A DNA stretch of 64,000 nucleotides from Thalassoglobus neptunius (GTDB lineage: Bacteria > Planctomycetota > Planctomycetia > Planctomycetales > Planctomycetaceae): assembly GCF_007859735.1 (NCBI RefSeq), contig NZ_SIHI01000001.1, positions 218,848 to 282,847 on the forward strand, read 5' to 3'. Under the pieces are notes generated by a model that saw nothing but the letters and a program-made list of their open reading frames with translations, had not been told where the DNA came from and did not search any database. The translations under genes were made by a program, and so were the position numbers. Positions 32,527 through 42,189 of the stretch are shown in pieces. Each line of letters starts with the position of its first letter. The first letter of the stretch is position 1.

Positions 32527-32690
32527 CAAACACAGGACCAGGCATTCGTCGCTTCACTCATCACCATTCCTTGTGGAGCAGTTGAACGTTGTGAAGCAAC
32601 TAAACGTTTCGATGACACATTCACGACTGACCGATGCTTGAATGAACAGCGAATGAAGTTTGTGACCGCTCGAGAGAGGAGATTCGACAG

Positions 32691-33599
32691 ATGCTGACAA
32701 CACGCAAGACACGGACGCAGACACGTCTGATGTTGGCTCTGTTCGCAGCAGTTCCAATCTTGTGGGGTGGCAGATCCGCACATTTAAGTGCCGCTCAACC
32801 CTCTGAACCGGAGTCTTCTGAGACGACCTCCGATTCGAGTGCACTGTCTGAAGTCTCCGAAAACATTCGAGAAATCCTGATCTTCGATTCATTCGGACGA
32901 CCGCGTCTGTTTCGGATCGATTCAGGACGTCCTGTCGAACTCCCTTCACCGGGCACTGCAGTTCATATTCAGAATCTGGAACAGACAGTCGACGAGAACC
33001 GGATCGTCGTCGGAGCCGTTTTGAAGCCGCTTCCCGAAGGACTTCATGGACTGCTGGGAATCGAAGACGGTGTGGGATTCTTGATCATCCACGTTCTCGA
33101 GGACGGTCCCGCAGCCAAAGCGGGAATCCTTGAACACGACTTACTCCTGGAACTGGACAAAACTCCCATTCGTTCCATTCCCGAATTTCGGGAGATCATC
33201 GAGAAATTTCATGATCGCGAGTTGGACGTCAAAATTCGCCGAAAACAGGAAATCCTGAACCTCAAGGTCCGCCCGGTCACATGGTCACAGATTGAGGCAG
33301 ATGACATTCAACGAATGGAACAGGAAGTTCCTCCCGAGATGGAAATCCCGGGCTTCGCTTTTCCGGACGGTTCGAACATCTTGAGCATTCAAAGCGCCGA
33401 CGAGAGTGAGACGAACGCTCCCTCAACAGATGATTCGAAGCAAGACGTCAACGCGAGCGCAGCTGCCGAGATTCATCAAGCTTGCGAAGAACTTCGAGCC
33501 GAACGGGCACAAGTTCAGGAACTGCTTGATCAGCTTCGAACTGCCATCAAACATCTTGAGATGAAGCAGGCGCAACAGGATTCAAAAGAATCTGATTGA
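32691..33599 (+). CDS. Exported PDZ-domain protein
   Basis: A 302-residue protein with a signal peptide (MLTTRKTRTQTRLMLALFAAVPILWGG) after a ribosome binding site AGGAG nine bases upstream. One PDZ domain lies at about residues 108-200 (GLLGIEDGVGFLIIHVLEDGPAAKAGILEHDLLLELDKTPIRSIPEF). The C-terminus has a coiled-coil (EIHQACEELRAERAQVQELLDQLRTAIKHLE). No protease domain is present. It lies 192 bp behind the anti-sigma gene, so it may be a sensor or effector of the same envelope response; that link is inferred. Confidence 0.8.
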   Translation: MLTTRKTRTQTRLMLALFAAVPILWGGRSAHLSAAQPSEPESSETTSDSSALSEVSENIREILIFDSFGRPRLFRIDSGRPVELPSPGTAVHIQNLEQTVDENRIVVGAVLKPLPEGLHGLLGIEDGVGFLIIHVLEDGPAAKAGILEHDLLLELDKTPIRSIPEFREIIEKFHDRELDVKIRRKQEILNLKVRPVTWSQIEADDIQRMEQEVPPEMEIPGFAFPDGSNILSIQSADESETNAPSTDDSKQDVNASAAAEIHQACEELRAERAQVQELLDQLRTAIKHLEMKQAQQDSKESD

Positions 33600-33770
33600 G
33601 TCTCTTTTCCGGCCAGATTATGAAGTGCAGCCGCTCATAAGCGTGCGAGATCACATCGGCCTGCAGAGCTGATACGTCATCAGCCGACAATTCTGCGATT
33701 CCGACGGAACAACAACGCTCGAAAAATCCGATGTGCCGAACCGCCGGTATCTCAGAATCTTAGTCACTCA

Positions 33771-35267
33771 TCAGAATTGCGGTTCTTTCCATTCCGGAAT
33801 CCCCACAGTCGTTGACTGCTCTTCAAACTGAACGTGGAACGGTCGATACGGCAACATTGGAGCCGATTCGTTGACCATCATCGGAACAGTTTTCTTCCAC
33901 CAGCGATCGTATGCTTTCGTGAATCGTTCCACGACTTCCGGATGATCGTCGATCACATTGCTGGTCTGTCCGGGATCTTTCTTCATGTCGTAGAGAGCAT
34001 CTTTTCCGACCATTCGAAAGCGCTGATTCCGGACTGCGAAGTTGCCCCACTGACTTTCATTGGGATCTTCCCCGGTCTTCCAACGACCTTTGTGAGTGAA
34101 GAGAAGTCGCCCTTTCCATTCCTCGTCGGAGTCTTCAATCAACGGCAACAGGCTTCGCCCTTCGACCTGCCCTGCCGGGTTCTCAGCTCCTGCCAGACTC
34201 GTCAATGTTGGGAACAGATCGATGTGGGCAGCGATGCGATCAATGTCTTTACCTTCTTCAATCCGCCCCGTCCATCGAATGAAAAACGGAACACGAACTC
34301 CGCCTTCGTCTGCGGATCCTTTGAGACCTTTCATCCCCGCATTGTAAGGATAAAGCTTCTCTCCTTCGGGGCTCGTGCCGATCATCTTTCCTAATCGTCC
34401 GGAGCCTCCACCAGTCATTCCATTGTCGGACATAAAGATCACTACTGTGTCATTGGCAAGATCCCATTCGTCGACCTGCTTGAGAAGACGACCGAGATTT
34501 TCATCAATGTTTTCGATCATCCCATAGAAGCCAGCTTCTTTTTCAGAGAATCCGAGATCGAGAAAACGCTGAGCGTTTTCAGGTGGGGCGATGAAAGGAC
34601 CGTGCGGGGCATTGGTCGCGATGTACGCAAAGAATGGTTCGTCCTTGTCCTTCATCTCATTGATCCAGCCCAGGGCTGCGGAGAAGAACAGATCAGTACA
34701 GAATCCCTTCGTCTTCACAAACGAACCGTTGTGTTTGATCACAGGATCGAAGTACTTGTTTCCCGGAGCATCGGCACAGCTGCAATCGTAGGCTTGACCG
34801 ATTCCTCCGGCTCCATGAATGAAGGCCTCATCAAAACCTCGATGATGGGGTTGGTACTCGTCTTCGTCACCGAGGTGCCACTTCCCGAAAATCCCGGAAG
34901 TGTAGCCAGCAGTCTTCAACGCCTGGGGAAGCGTTACCGCGTCCAGCGTCATCCGTTCGCGTTCGAGAATCGTGTGCGTGACGCCGTTTCGCATCGGGTG
35001 TCGGCCAGTCATTAACGCCGAGCGAGTCGGCGAACACGTTGGCGCCACGAGAAACCGCGTCAGTCGTGTGCTCTGATCATAAAAGTGATCCATGTTCGGA
35101 GTTTCGATCCACGGATGCCCGTGTCGACCCACCGGAGCGTATCCCTGATCATCTGTGATCACGAGGATGATGTTCGGTTTTGAACCGACAAGAGACTCCG
35201 CGAAGCCTTGGGAAGGGCAAAGAATAGCCACGATCGCAACAGCCAGAATTCCGCGCACCATGTTCAT
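33771..35267 (-). CDS. Exported sulfatase (arylsulfatase A-type, formylglycine)
   Basis: A 498-residue sulfatase. A hydrophobic N-terminus (VRGILAVAIVAILCPSQGFAES) is a signal peptide. PNIILVITDDQG holds the two metal-binding Asp residues; the maturation motif CSPTR (in APTCSPTRSALMTGRHP) has the Cys converted to formylglycine. KWHLGDEDEY and IVIFMSDNGMTGGG-type segments continue the active site. Planctomycetes carry many sulfatases for sulfated polysaccharides, so a marine glycan substrate is plausible but not visible. The ATG at 35261 is a second possible start. Confidence 0.93.
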   Translation of the reverse strand: MNMVRGILAVAIVAILCPSQGFAESLVGSKPNIILVITDDQGYAPVGRHGHPWIETPNMDHFYDQSTRLTRFLVAPTCSPTRSALMTGRHPMRNGVTHTILERERMTLDAVTLPQALKTAGYTSGIFGKWHLGDEDEYQPHHRGFDEAFIHGAGGIGQAYDCSCADAPGNKYFDPVIKHNGSFVKTKGFCTDLFFSAALGWINEMKDKDEPFFAYIATNAPHGPFIAPPENAQRFLDLGFSEKEAGFYGMIENIDENLGRLLKQVDEWDLANDTVVIFMSDNGMTGGGSGRLGKMIGTSPEGEKLYPYNAGMKGLKGSADEGGVRVPFFIRWTGRIEEGKDIDRIAAHIDLFPTLTSLAGAENPAGQVEGRSLLPLIEDSDEEWKGRLLFTHKGRWKTGEDPNESQWGNFAVRNQRFRMVGKDALYDMKKDPGQTSNVIDDHPEVVERFTKAYDRWWKKTVPMMVNESAPMLPYRPFHVQFEEQSTTVGIPEWKEPQF

Positions 35268-35562
35268 TTTTCCTGGACGAATGGTGAGACTCATATCAAC
35301 AGGCTGTTATACTATCGCTTGCTCCCAAGCTTGTCGAATCAATGGAAACTCAACAACAACTACCAGAAGTTGTCAGTGTCGAACCATGAGCCGACTTCGC
35401 GTGAGAGAAGACTTTGCTGTCGGAATTCCACATTGCTTTGAAGTCATTTCTATGAGAGTGTACCCTGAGCTATGGGAGTTGAGTGGTGGCCAGGCTGTTC
35501 GTTGTCACATCACTTCACATGCGTAGGAGCCCTTTCAATTCTGCGATAGACAAGAGCACCTC

Positions 35563-35910
35563 ATGAATGAAGAAACCGCAATTCTTGAAGTTTACTCGGT
35601 GGGACCGACCACTGTGGTGGGGTTTGGCGGACGTGACGTTCTCGATACCGTCAACGTTGCTGTCTGTCGTGACGAGATCCTGAAGCTGATCGAAAACGTG
35701 AACTGCGAAGTCCTCGCCTTCGATTTGACTGGCGTGAAACTTCTTCCGAGTGGACTGCTCGGATTACTTGCTTCCATCATGAAGCAAAACGTTGCTGTTC
35801 ATCTTTACAATCCATCTCCCGATATCTCGGAAGTTCTGGAAACAACCAAGCTGAACACCATCATGGAAGTTTATTTCGTCGACGTTCCGATTCTAGAAAA
35901 TGAGTCGTAA
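35563..35910 (+). CDS. STAS-domain protein (anti-sigma-factor-antagonist type)
   Basis: A 115-residue single-domain STAS protein: TTVVGFGGRDVLDTVNVAVCRDEILKLIENVNCEVLAFDLTGVKLLPSGLLGLLASIMKQNVAVHLYN follows the strand-helix order, with the Ser in the LPSGLLGL loop where SpoIIAA-like proteins are phosphorylated. It has no anti-sigma kinase neighbour, and the upstream sulfatase is divergent. A partner is expected elsewhere. Confidence 0.85.
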   Translation: MNEETAILEVYSVGPTTVVGFGGRDVLDTVNVAVCRDEILKLIENVNCEVLAFDLTGVKLLPSGLLGLLASIMKQNVAVHLYNPSPDISEVLETTKLNTIMEVYFVDVPILENES

Positions 35911-36125
35911 TTGACAGACGTGGGGTCCAGTCCGATCGCTTGCGAAGATCCCTTGCTGTTAAGAGACACAAACTCGACGAGTTTGACACAGGTTCCCCTC
36001 AAGTCGAGTTCGTTTCGACCGGGATGATCACTTGAACGATTGCCCTCGGCGCCAGGCTGTGTGGAACCCACTGAGCAGCTGAGTGATCATTGGTTTGAAG
36101 AATTCTAACAGAGACCGCGATTGTC

Positions 36126-36488
36126 ATGCCTCGACTCATCGAAACACCAACTGTCGTCGAAGCTGCTGGAAACAAGCCAAAACTCATCGAAGAATTTGTT
36201 GGACGAGTTAACTCGGGCGACGACTCGATCAGCATCGCTCGAATGAAGTCTCCAGAAGGATGGGTTGAACCCGGGCAGACTCCGCAATTCCGCGAAATGA
36301 CCGTTGTACTGTCGGGCGAACTGGTCATTGAATCGAAGACGGAAACGTTGCGCGTTCAAGCAGGTCAAGCTGTCATCTGCGAACCAGGAGAGTGGGTTCG
36401 CTACAGCACGCCCGGAAACGCAGGCGCCGAATATCTTGCCATCTGTCTTCCTGCGTTCTCACCTGAAACCGTCCATCGCGATGAGTGA
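36126..36488 (+). CDS. Cupin-domain protein
   Basis: A 120-residue small cupin. The two motifs appear as TPQFREMTVVLSGELVIES and VQAGQAVICEPGEWVRYSTP; the usual metal histidines are absent from motif 1, where Q/E/R take their place. Thus metal binding and catalysis are uncertain and a binding role is possible. It stands alone between the STAS and aquaporin genes, all on plus. Confidence 0.8.
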   Translation: MPRLIETPTVVEAAGNKPKLIEEFVGRVNSGDDSISIARMKSPEGWVEPGQTPQFREMTVVLSGELVIESKTETLRVQAGQAVICEPGEWVRYSTPGNAGAEYLAICLPAFSPETVHRDE

Positions 36489-36762
36489 CCACTTCGATGA
36501 GATCCGAGAAGCTTAAGCGGCAATCGTTCGACCGATCTCATCAGTATTCTCGAGTCGTCTGCAAGGGATTCTTTCAATCAACGCCGAAATGCTTCGCGGG
36601 CATTGCTTCCCATTAAAGATGAATATGCTTTGAACTTGCAATTCAAATGCTCAAGAGAGAATGACCGCCTCTATTGACGCCGACCGGGCTGCAAGTCACC
36701 TTCTCTGATCCCAGAATTCTTGAACTCTCCCGCCGCTCGCCCGATAAGTAGAAGACATCATC

Positions 36763-37440
36763 ATGTTGAGCAGAAAGATTCTCGCGGAATACATTGGAAC
36801 GTTCAGCCTCGTTTTTTCAGGAACGGGTGCGATCGTGATCAATCAGTTCTCCGACGGAGCCGTCACGCACGTCGGAATCGCGCTGACCTTCGGACTGGTT
36901 GTCATGGCGATGATTTACGCGATCGGCGATATCTCGGGATGCCACATCAACCCGGCGGTGACGATTGCTTTCACTGTGGACAAACGCTTCCCCGTTGAAC
37001 AAGCGATTCCCTACATCTTCGTTCAAATTCTCGGAGCGATTTCGGCGAGCCTCGTGTTGAAGTCAGTCTTTCCCGACGATCCCACTCTCGGGGCGACCCT
37101 TCCCGCGCTGAGTGTCTGGTCGTCATTCGTTTTTGAATTCCTGCTGACCTTTATTCTGATGTTCGTCATCCTGACCGTATCAACGGGGGCGAAAGAAAAA
37201 GGAATCATGGCGGGCGCTGCCATCGGAGGAGTGGTCGCATTCGAAGCCATGTTTGCTGGCCCCCTCTGCGGTGCGTCGATGAACCCGGCTCGATCCATCG
37301 GACCAGCTGTTGTGAGTGGACAAACGACGGACCTGTGGGTCTATCTCGTCGCCACGACGCTTGGTGCCGTCGCTGCCGTTCCGATCTGCCGAATTCTTCA
37401 CGCTCAGGAACACCCTGCCCCCGAAGACGAAGCGGCATAA
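36763..37440 (+). CDS. Aquaporin, MIP family (AqpZ-type)
   Basis: A 225-residue channel with six predicted membrane helices. The two NPA boxes are in GCHINPAVTIAF and GASMNPARSIGPAV. The residue after the second NPAR is Ser, as in water channels, rather than the Asp seen in glycerol facilitators, so water selectivity is favoured. Start ATG 36763 gives the usual short cytoplasmic N-terminus (MLSRKILAEYIGTFSLVF). Confidence 0.93.
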   Translation: MLSRKILAEYIGTFSLVFSGTGAIVINQFSDGAVTHVGIALTFGLVVMAMIYAIGDISGCHINPAVTIAFTVDKRFPVEQAIPYIFVQILGAISASLVLKSVFPDDPTLGATLPALSVWSSFVFEFLLTFILMFVILTVSTGAKEKGIMAGAAIGGVVAFEAMFAGPLCGASMNPARSIGPAVVSGQTTDLWVYLVATTLGAVAAVPICRILHAQEHPAPEDEAA

Positions 37441-37481
37441 GACATTTTCAGCTGATCGATAGAAGTCTGCGCGCGAGTTGA

Positions 37482-39587
37482 TCAGCGTTCGTCTTCGTGA
37501 TTTTCTGATCGAACGACCTGAATCTTTAAAGGAATCCGATACTCGTGAAACCGTTCACGCTCGATGAGTTGCCCCTCGTACTGGCCTGACAGGACGAATG
37601 AAGTCTGCCTGTTGAACGTGGTTCGTCCCAGAAGATGGATCTCGCGACGTGGAGATCCATCGACCTGATCGTTCGATTGGAGATGCCAGTCGGTCGAAGT
37701 TCCGATCTTCTCGGAATCCCAACTCGAGACGGTTTCCCTTCGAGTCAGCTGCAACAACATTTCCATCTCGGGTTGCGAATCGAACGGAGAACCGCGGCCA
37801 ACACTCCCTGACGAAGACGCGACAAGTCGAACCTTCCGCGTTTGATGATCGGTCCAGGTATGGCCGACGTTTCCCGGAACTGGCGGGAAAACCCATGTTT
37901 CAAGATTCCCGAGAAGATACGGCAAGACCCCGGATTCCGGATCGCGGAATTGATCCGAACCGAATTCGACAGTCTCGGGATCGATGGAATCCTGATAGGA
38001 AAATGGACCGCGAGAAAACGGCGGACGCATTGAGGAAAATGGAGGGATTGTTGGGTCCGAAGGTTCAACAGGAGAAGAAATCCTTGGGAGCGAGACACCT
38101 TCTCTCGCCACCGAGTTTTTGTTGAGAGACGTCTCCAACAGACTGAGAGCGGGACGTCCCGCAGCGACGGCATCAACTTGATAAGCAATCGTCCCGGAAT
38201 GCGTATGAATCTGCGTTGGATATTCCGCAGTCAGTTCCAACGAATAGCGGTGCACGTCCCCTCGCTTCCAGGCGTAGTTGAGCTCAAGATCTCTCTCGCG
38301 AGAAGGCTGTGAGTTCCTGGACTGCTGAACTTCTGACGGACTCACATCCGATGGTGTCAGAGGTTCTTCGGAGTTCTCTTCATTCTCAGTAGAGCGGCTG
38401 CTTTCCTGCTGTTGTGAGGTTGGGATGTTCTCTTCGGACACTGCAGCAATCTCTCCAGAGACCGCAGCACTACGTGCCTGAATCGGGGCGCCAGGCAGAA
38501 TGACCAACGCAAGCAGAATGGTCAGAACGGATATCCGCAGGCGACCATGGTTTCGCGGCTCCTCCGCCTGCGTCTGCATGATCTTTTGCAGTCGCTGTCG
38601 TGTAACTTCGAGCGGACTCAGCCCTGCGAGTCCGGGTTGGTGCCGCAACTTCTGGTGTAGCTCAAGCATGTTAATGAGGCACCGTGCATAACTCGCCGGT
38701 CGACATTGCAGTTGAGTGACGACATCGCGATCGCAGCATTCTTCGCGGACACGCCGCATTTCGCGATTCAGCCACCAGACAAAGGGATGAAACCACCAGA
38801 TCGTCTGAATCATGAGCTGAAGCACGCCGACGATCGTATCTCCTCGTCTGAGATGCGTCATTTCGTGAGCGAGAATGAGCCGCATTTCTTCTGGAGTTGT
38901 CTTGTCGACTAGATGTGAAGGCAGAACAACAAACGGCCGAAAGACACCCGTTGCGAACGGAACGCTTGGATGAAGCGTGACGAGCACGCGGGGAATTTTC
39001 GTCAGTCCCAGATTTGCTGAGACGATTTCGACCGCTTCCAGCAGATCGTCTGAAGGCTCAACGCGGGTATCCTGATGGAAACGCCGCATTTGCCCAAGTT
39101 TTCCCAACAGGTATCCAATCAGTGAGATCGCACCTGTAAACCAGACGAACAACGAAATCTGAACCCACGAGATTTGCGAGGATTTCTGAGATGGCAGAAC
39201 GTCGTCCGATTCGGCAATCGATGCCAAGTCGTCGACCATCCCGGTCGATGCTGTCTCCGGTGCAGACACCGCGAGCGCTGATTCGGGATCTTCGGAGAGC
39301 TTCTCAGTGAATGGAGTCTCGGCAGCTGGAGTCGCTGGCGTCGGACTCGGTGATTCGGGTGATGTCGAAGCTGTGGTTTGACGACTCGCAGTCACCCAGC
39401 TGAACACACCAGTCGGTGAACTCCAAAGCGGAGGAGTCACCGTTTTTATGAGAATCAGAAGAAGGATCGCATAGCTGAAATGGCTGGCGTGCTTGGTCAA
39501 CGTACGGACTGTGAGGATGGCAACGGGGATCAGCAGCGTGATCTGCCAAAGTTGAGTCCACAGCAGTTCTATTACACGATCGCTCAT
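37482..39587 (-). CDS. BlaR1-type M56 metallopeptidase with long C-terminal extension
   Basis: A 701-residue membrane protein. Several hydrophobic segments occur in the first 370 residues. The M56 peptidase motif HEMTH (in LILAHEMTHLRRGD, about residue 240) lies in the zinc site. From about residue 400 onward comes a Ser/Glu-rich linker and a beta-rich periplasmic region (RGDVHRYSLELTAEYPTQI) that is not a penicillin-binding domain. The ATG overlaps the stop of the BlaI-like gene by four bases. In the BlaR1/MecR1 family such a protease cleaves the partner repressor after a periplasmic signal; the signal here is unknown. Confidence 0.88.
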   Translation of the reverse strand: MSDRVIELLWTQLWQITLLIPVAILTVRTLTKHASHFSYAILLLILIKTVTPPLWSSPTGVFSWVTASRQTTASTSPESPSPTPATPAAETPFTEKLSEDPESALAVSAPETASTGMVDDLASIAESDDVLPSQKSSQISWVQISLFVWFTGAISLIGYLLGKLGQMRRFHQDTRVEPSDDLLEAVEIVSANLGLTKIPRVLVTLHPSVPFATGVFRPFVVLPSHLVDKTTPEEMRLILAHEMTHLRRGDTIVGVLQLMIQTIWWFHPFVWWLNREMRRVREECCDRDVVTQLQCRPASYARCLINMLELHQKLRHQPGLAGLSPLEVTRQRLQKIMQTQAEEPRNHGRLRISVLTILLALVILPGAPIQARSAAVSGEIAAVSEENIPTSQQQESSRSTENEENSEEPLTPSDVSPSEVQQSRNSQPSRERDLELNYAWKRGDVHRYSLELTAEYPTQIHTHSGTIAYQVDAVAAGRPALSLLETSLNKNSVAREGVSLPRISSPVEPSDPTIPPFSSMRPPFSRGPFSYQDSIDPETVEFGSDQFRDPESGVLPYLLGNLETWVFPPVPGNVGHTWTDHQTRKVRLVASSSGSVGRGSPFDSQPEMEMLLQLTRRETVSSWDSEKIGTSTDWHLQSNDQVDGSPRREIHLLGRTTFNRQTSFVLSGQYEGQLIERERFHEYRIPLKIQVVRSENHEDER

Positions 39588-39976
39588 TCGGGGATAGTCT
39601 GTTCCGATTCCAAATGCGAGAGCATGTCCTTCAGCTGTTGCAAGTCGTCTTCCTTCAATCCCTGTTCCCGGATCAGATGTTCCACGAGTGGAAGCGCTTC
39701 TCCGTCGAACAGTCGCCCAACGAAATCTTTGACTGTCTCATGGATGACCTGGCTGGGGCGGACTTTGGCCGTGTAAAGCAGACTTCTTCCTGATCGCTTC
39801 GATGTCAGATAGCCCTTGGTTTCGAGGCGTCTCAAGAAAGTCTGCACGGTCTTGTAATCGATCTCACGTCCTTCTGGCAGCGACTCCAGAACATCGCGAA
39901 CCGTGGCAGTTTGAAGGTCCCAGACGATCCTGGCAATTTCCATTTCGGCTTTGGATAAAGCAGGACGTTGGTTCAT
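39584..39976 (-). CDS. BlaI/MecI/CopY-family transcriptional repressor
   Basis: A 130-residue winged-helix repressor. ATG 39976 is used (AAGG about nine bases upstream), matching the family's start ALSKAEMEIARIVWDL. The wing and recognition helix are in TVRDVLESLPEGREIDYKTVQTFLRRLETKGYLTSKRSG; the C-terminus (VKDFVGRLFDGEALPLVEHLIRE) is the dimer part. It precedes the M56 gene by an ATGA overlap, so the two are co-translated and form the classical repressor/sensor-protease pair. Confidence 0.93.
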   Translation of the reverse strand: MNQRPALSKAEMEIARIVWDLQTATVRDVLESLPEGREIDYKTVQTFLRRLETKGYLTSKRSGRSLLYTAKVRPSQVIHETVKDFVGRLFDGEALPLVEHLIREQGLKEDDLQQLKDMLSHLESEQTIPE

Positions 39977-40121
39977 TAGAATTGGCCTTCGGTATTGAGT
40001 GAACGAACAACAAGCACTCGTCGAAAATCGCGTCGACGAAAAGGCATACACACGTAAGAGATTATGTCACGAAGAACACGTCCAATGCAACGGATTCTCC
40101 CACGATTTCGCAATTCGGAAA

Positions 40122-41771
40122 CTACTTTGAAGCCCGGAACTCGTGAAGGAACCCGATCACAAGCCCAAGAAACAGACCGATAAGAAGGCCAGCGATATGA
40201 CACGCGGAGCTGATTCTCGGGGTCATACGGTCAAAGACGAACTGCAACATGACCATCATCAACAGCAGATTGAAATCGCGTGATACGAAGGGATTTCGTT
40301 TCAAAAGCATCCCTCTGCCCATGTATCCGAGCAGGCACCCGATGATTCCCATCACTCCCCCTGAAGCACCGACCATTGTGATCGGATCAGTCGGCGAAGC
40401 ATCCACAAAGAACGTCATCAAAGCGATTGAAAGAACTGCACACACGAGATAACTGACACCGGTGACGATCGATCCCCACGCTCGTTCTAGGCGCCGCCCG
40501 AAGAGAATGAGTCCAAACAGATTCAAGCTGAGATGAGTCAGCCCGAAGTGCAGGAACGCTGCGTTAAAAACGCGCCACCACTCACCCGGAACAAGCGACC
40601 ACGGAAGAACCAAAGCACCGCATTCAATCAGATTGTTGATGTCCCGGCTGTTCTCCAGCATTCGCTCCAGCTTTTCGGACAGCGTCAGACCATTGTCGAA
40701 GCTGAACACCTCCTGAAACACCGGGCCATGCAGCATCTCTGCAATAAAAGCAGCCACAAGTGCCACTGACAGCAGAGTCGTCGCCCAGGTTTTTCGCAAA
40801 ACCTGATGTCCAAACATTGCGTAACGCGACTCGTGTGCGATCGTGCTTTGAATTGACTCAAGTGACGATTCATTGATTGTGGCAAAATCGTCGGCTCGAT
40901 GAACGGGAACCGCAAGACGACGTTTCGCTGCGAGAGAAATTTGAGAGTCCTTCACAGTTTCCAGAGTGCGAAAAATCTGCGCAGCTTCTTCGGTTGCTCC
41001 ACTTGCCTGTAGCGCGGTCGCTCTCCAGAACTCTCCGCTGTCACGATTCAAGGACTTGAGCGGCCCGTTCAGGATGGCCGTAACAAGATCTTCACGCCCT
41101 GCGAATGCGGAGACTTTCATTCGAGTCAGATTGAGATACATCGCCGAAAGGACTCGGCGTTGATCGCAAGAAATTTTCTGATACGAATCAAGCATCGCCT
41201 CGAGTTGCCCAGCCTCGCCAAGCGACTGCAAATAGAGGTCAGCGACCAGCGGGTCTTTCAGAAGCCGGTTTCGAACTTGTGAGGAATTGATCGAAGTGAT
41301 GAACGATTCCCAATTCCCGAGATGACGAATTTTGAGAACCGCAGAAGCACGACCGATCGAGGTCGGCTTGTGCTCCATCAGCTCCAGAACTCTCAAGCCT
41401 TCATTTTCTGAGTTTTGCTTGAGCAGAGTAATGGCACGAATGAGTTGGAGCTTGTCGCGGGCGTCATCGAACGGGTGCAGCATCACTGCGATTCGAGTCA
41501 CTGTTAGTGCCAGAGAGTGATGGCCTTTTCCGAGAAGAGAATCTGACCACCGGAACAGCATTCCCGGCAACAACATTACCGCAAACCAAACGACTCCAGC
41601 CCAGTAGCCAGCGACATCCGGTGCGAAATAGTAGCTGATGCCCAGAACACTCGCGACCAGTAGCGGAATGCTCAATCGGACTGGAGACCGAAACCCGGTC
41701 ATCGCAATTTGCCCGAATGCAGCAACGCAGCTGACCATCACCGTCCAGATCAAAAGCCAGTTCGGTGTCAT
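40122..41771 (-). CDS. Rhomboid-family intramembrane serine protease with helical N-terminal domain
   Basis: A 549-residue protein. Two or three membrane segments occur in the first 75 residues; then about 240 residues of helical, TPR-like sequence (DKLQLIRAITLLKQNSENEGLRVLELME...); then a membrane anchor and the rhomboid core (about 370-549). The catalytic serine lies in MVGASGGVMGIIG (GASG, about residue 468) and the His in SSACHIAGLLIGLFLG. The extra helical domain is longer than in minimal rhomboids and may recruit substrate or a partner. Sequence motifs for proteolysis are complete. Confidence 0.88.
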   Translation of the reverse strand: MTPNWLLIWTVMVSCVAAFGQIAMTGFRSPVRLSIPLLVASVLGISYYFAPDVAGYWAGVVWFAVMLLPGMLFRWSDSLLGKGHHSLALTVTRIAVMLHPFDDARDKLQLIRAITLLKQNSENEGLRVLELMEHKPTSIGRASAVLKIRHLGNWESFITSINSSQVRNRLLKDPLVADLYLQSLGEAGQLEAMLDSYQKISCDQRRVLSAMYLNLTRMKVSAFAGREDLVTAILNGPLKSLNRDSGEFWRATALQASGATEEAAQIFRTLETVKDSQISLAAKRRLAVPVHRADDFATINESSLESIQSTIAHESRYAMFGHQVLRKTWATTLLSVALVAAFIAEMLHGPVFQEVFSFDNGLTLSEKLERMLENSRDINNLIECGALVLPWSLVPGEWWRVFNAAFLHFGLTHLSLNLFGLILFGRRLERAWGSIVTGVSYLVCAVLSIALMTFFVDASPTDPITMVGASGGVMGIIGCLLGYMGRGMLLKRNPFVSRDFNLLLMMVMLQFVFDRMTPRISSACHIAGLLIGLFLGLVIGFLHEFRASK

Positions 41772-41883
41772 TCGTTGTCAGCCTGCGTGATCTCAAAGGT
41801 GAATGACCATCTTCATCACCTGTCGACATTCCATTTCGAGAAGTTCGGATTCATCCGCGTTAAGCGAGACTCAATAAGTCAGC

Positions 41884-42189
41884 TCACGCAGGAGTCTCTT
41901 CTTCTTCCCGATCGAAAGATGGAGGTGAGAACTTGGGAGCGGTAACTTCCGGCTCGTGATCCGTCACATCCGGACGAGGAGTGTTCGAAGGCGAACTGGA
42001 GTGTGAACTCGAGCGAACTTCGTCTTCTATTCCACTGATCCCTTTCTTGAACTCAACGATTCCTTTTCCGAGGCTGCGGGCTACTTCCGGGAGGCGTTTT
42101 CCAAACAGCAGCAGCGCAATAATCCCGACAATCATCATTTCCGGGACACCGACTCCACCAGGCAGGAATGCCAATAGACCAGCAAACAT
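41884..42189 (-). CDS. tatA: Twin-arginine translocase subunit TatA/E
   Basis: A 101-residue protein started at ATG 42189, with GAGGT six bases upstream. After a short lead comes the membrane helix and amphipathic helix with the FGK motif (VPEMMIVGIIALLLFGKRLPEVARSLGKGIVEFKKGI), as in TatA/E. The C-terminal tail is acidic and Ser/Pro-rich. The twin-arginine signals in DUF1501 and the Hyi-like isomerase show that this organism uses Tat export. tatB and tatC are not in the window. Confidence 0.92.
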   Translation of the reverse strand: MFAGLLAFLPGGVGVPEMMIVGIIALLLFGKRLPEVARSLGKGIVEFKKGISGIEDEVRSSSHSSSPSNTPRPDVTDHEPEVTAPKFSPPSFDREEEETPA

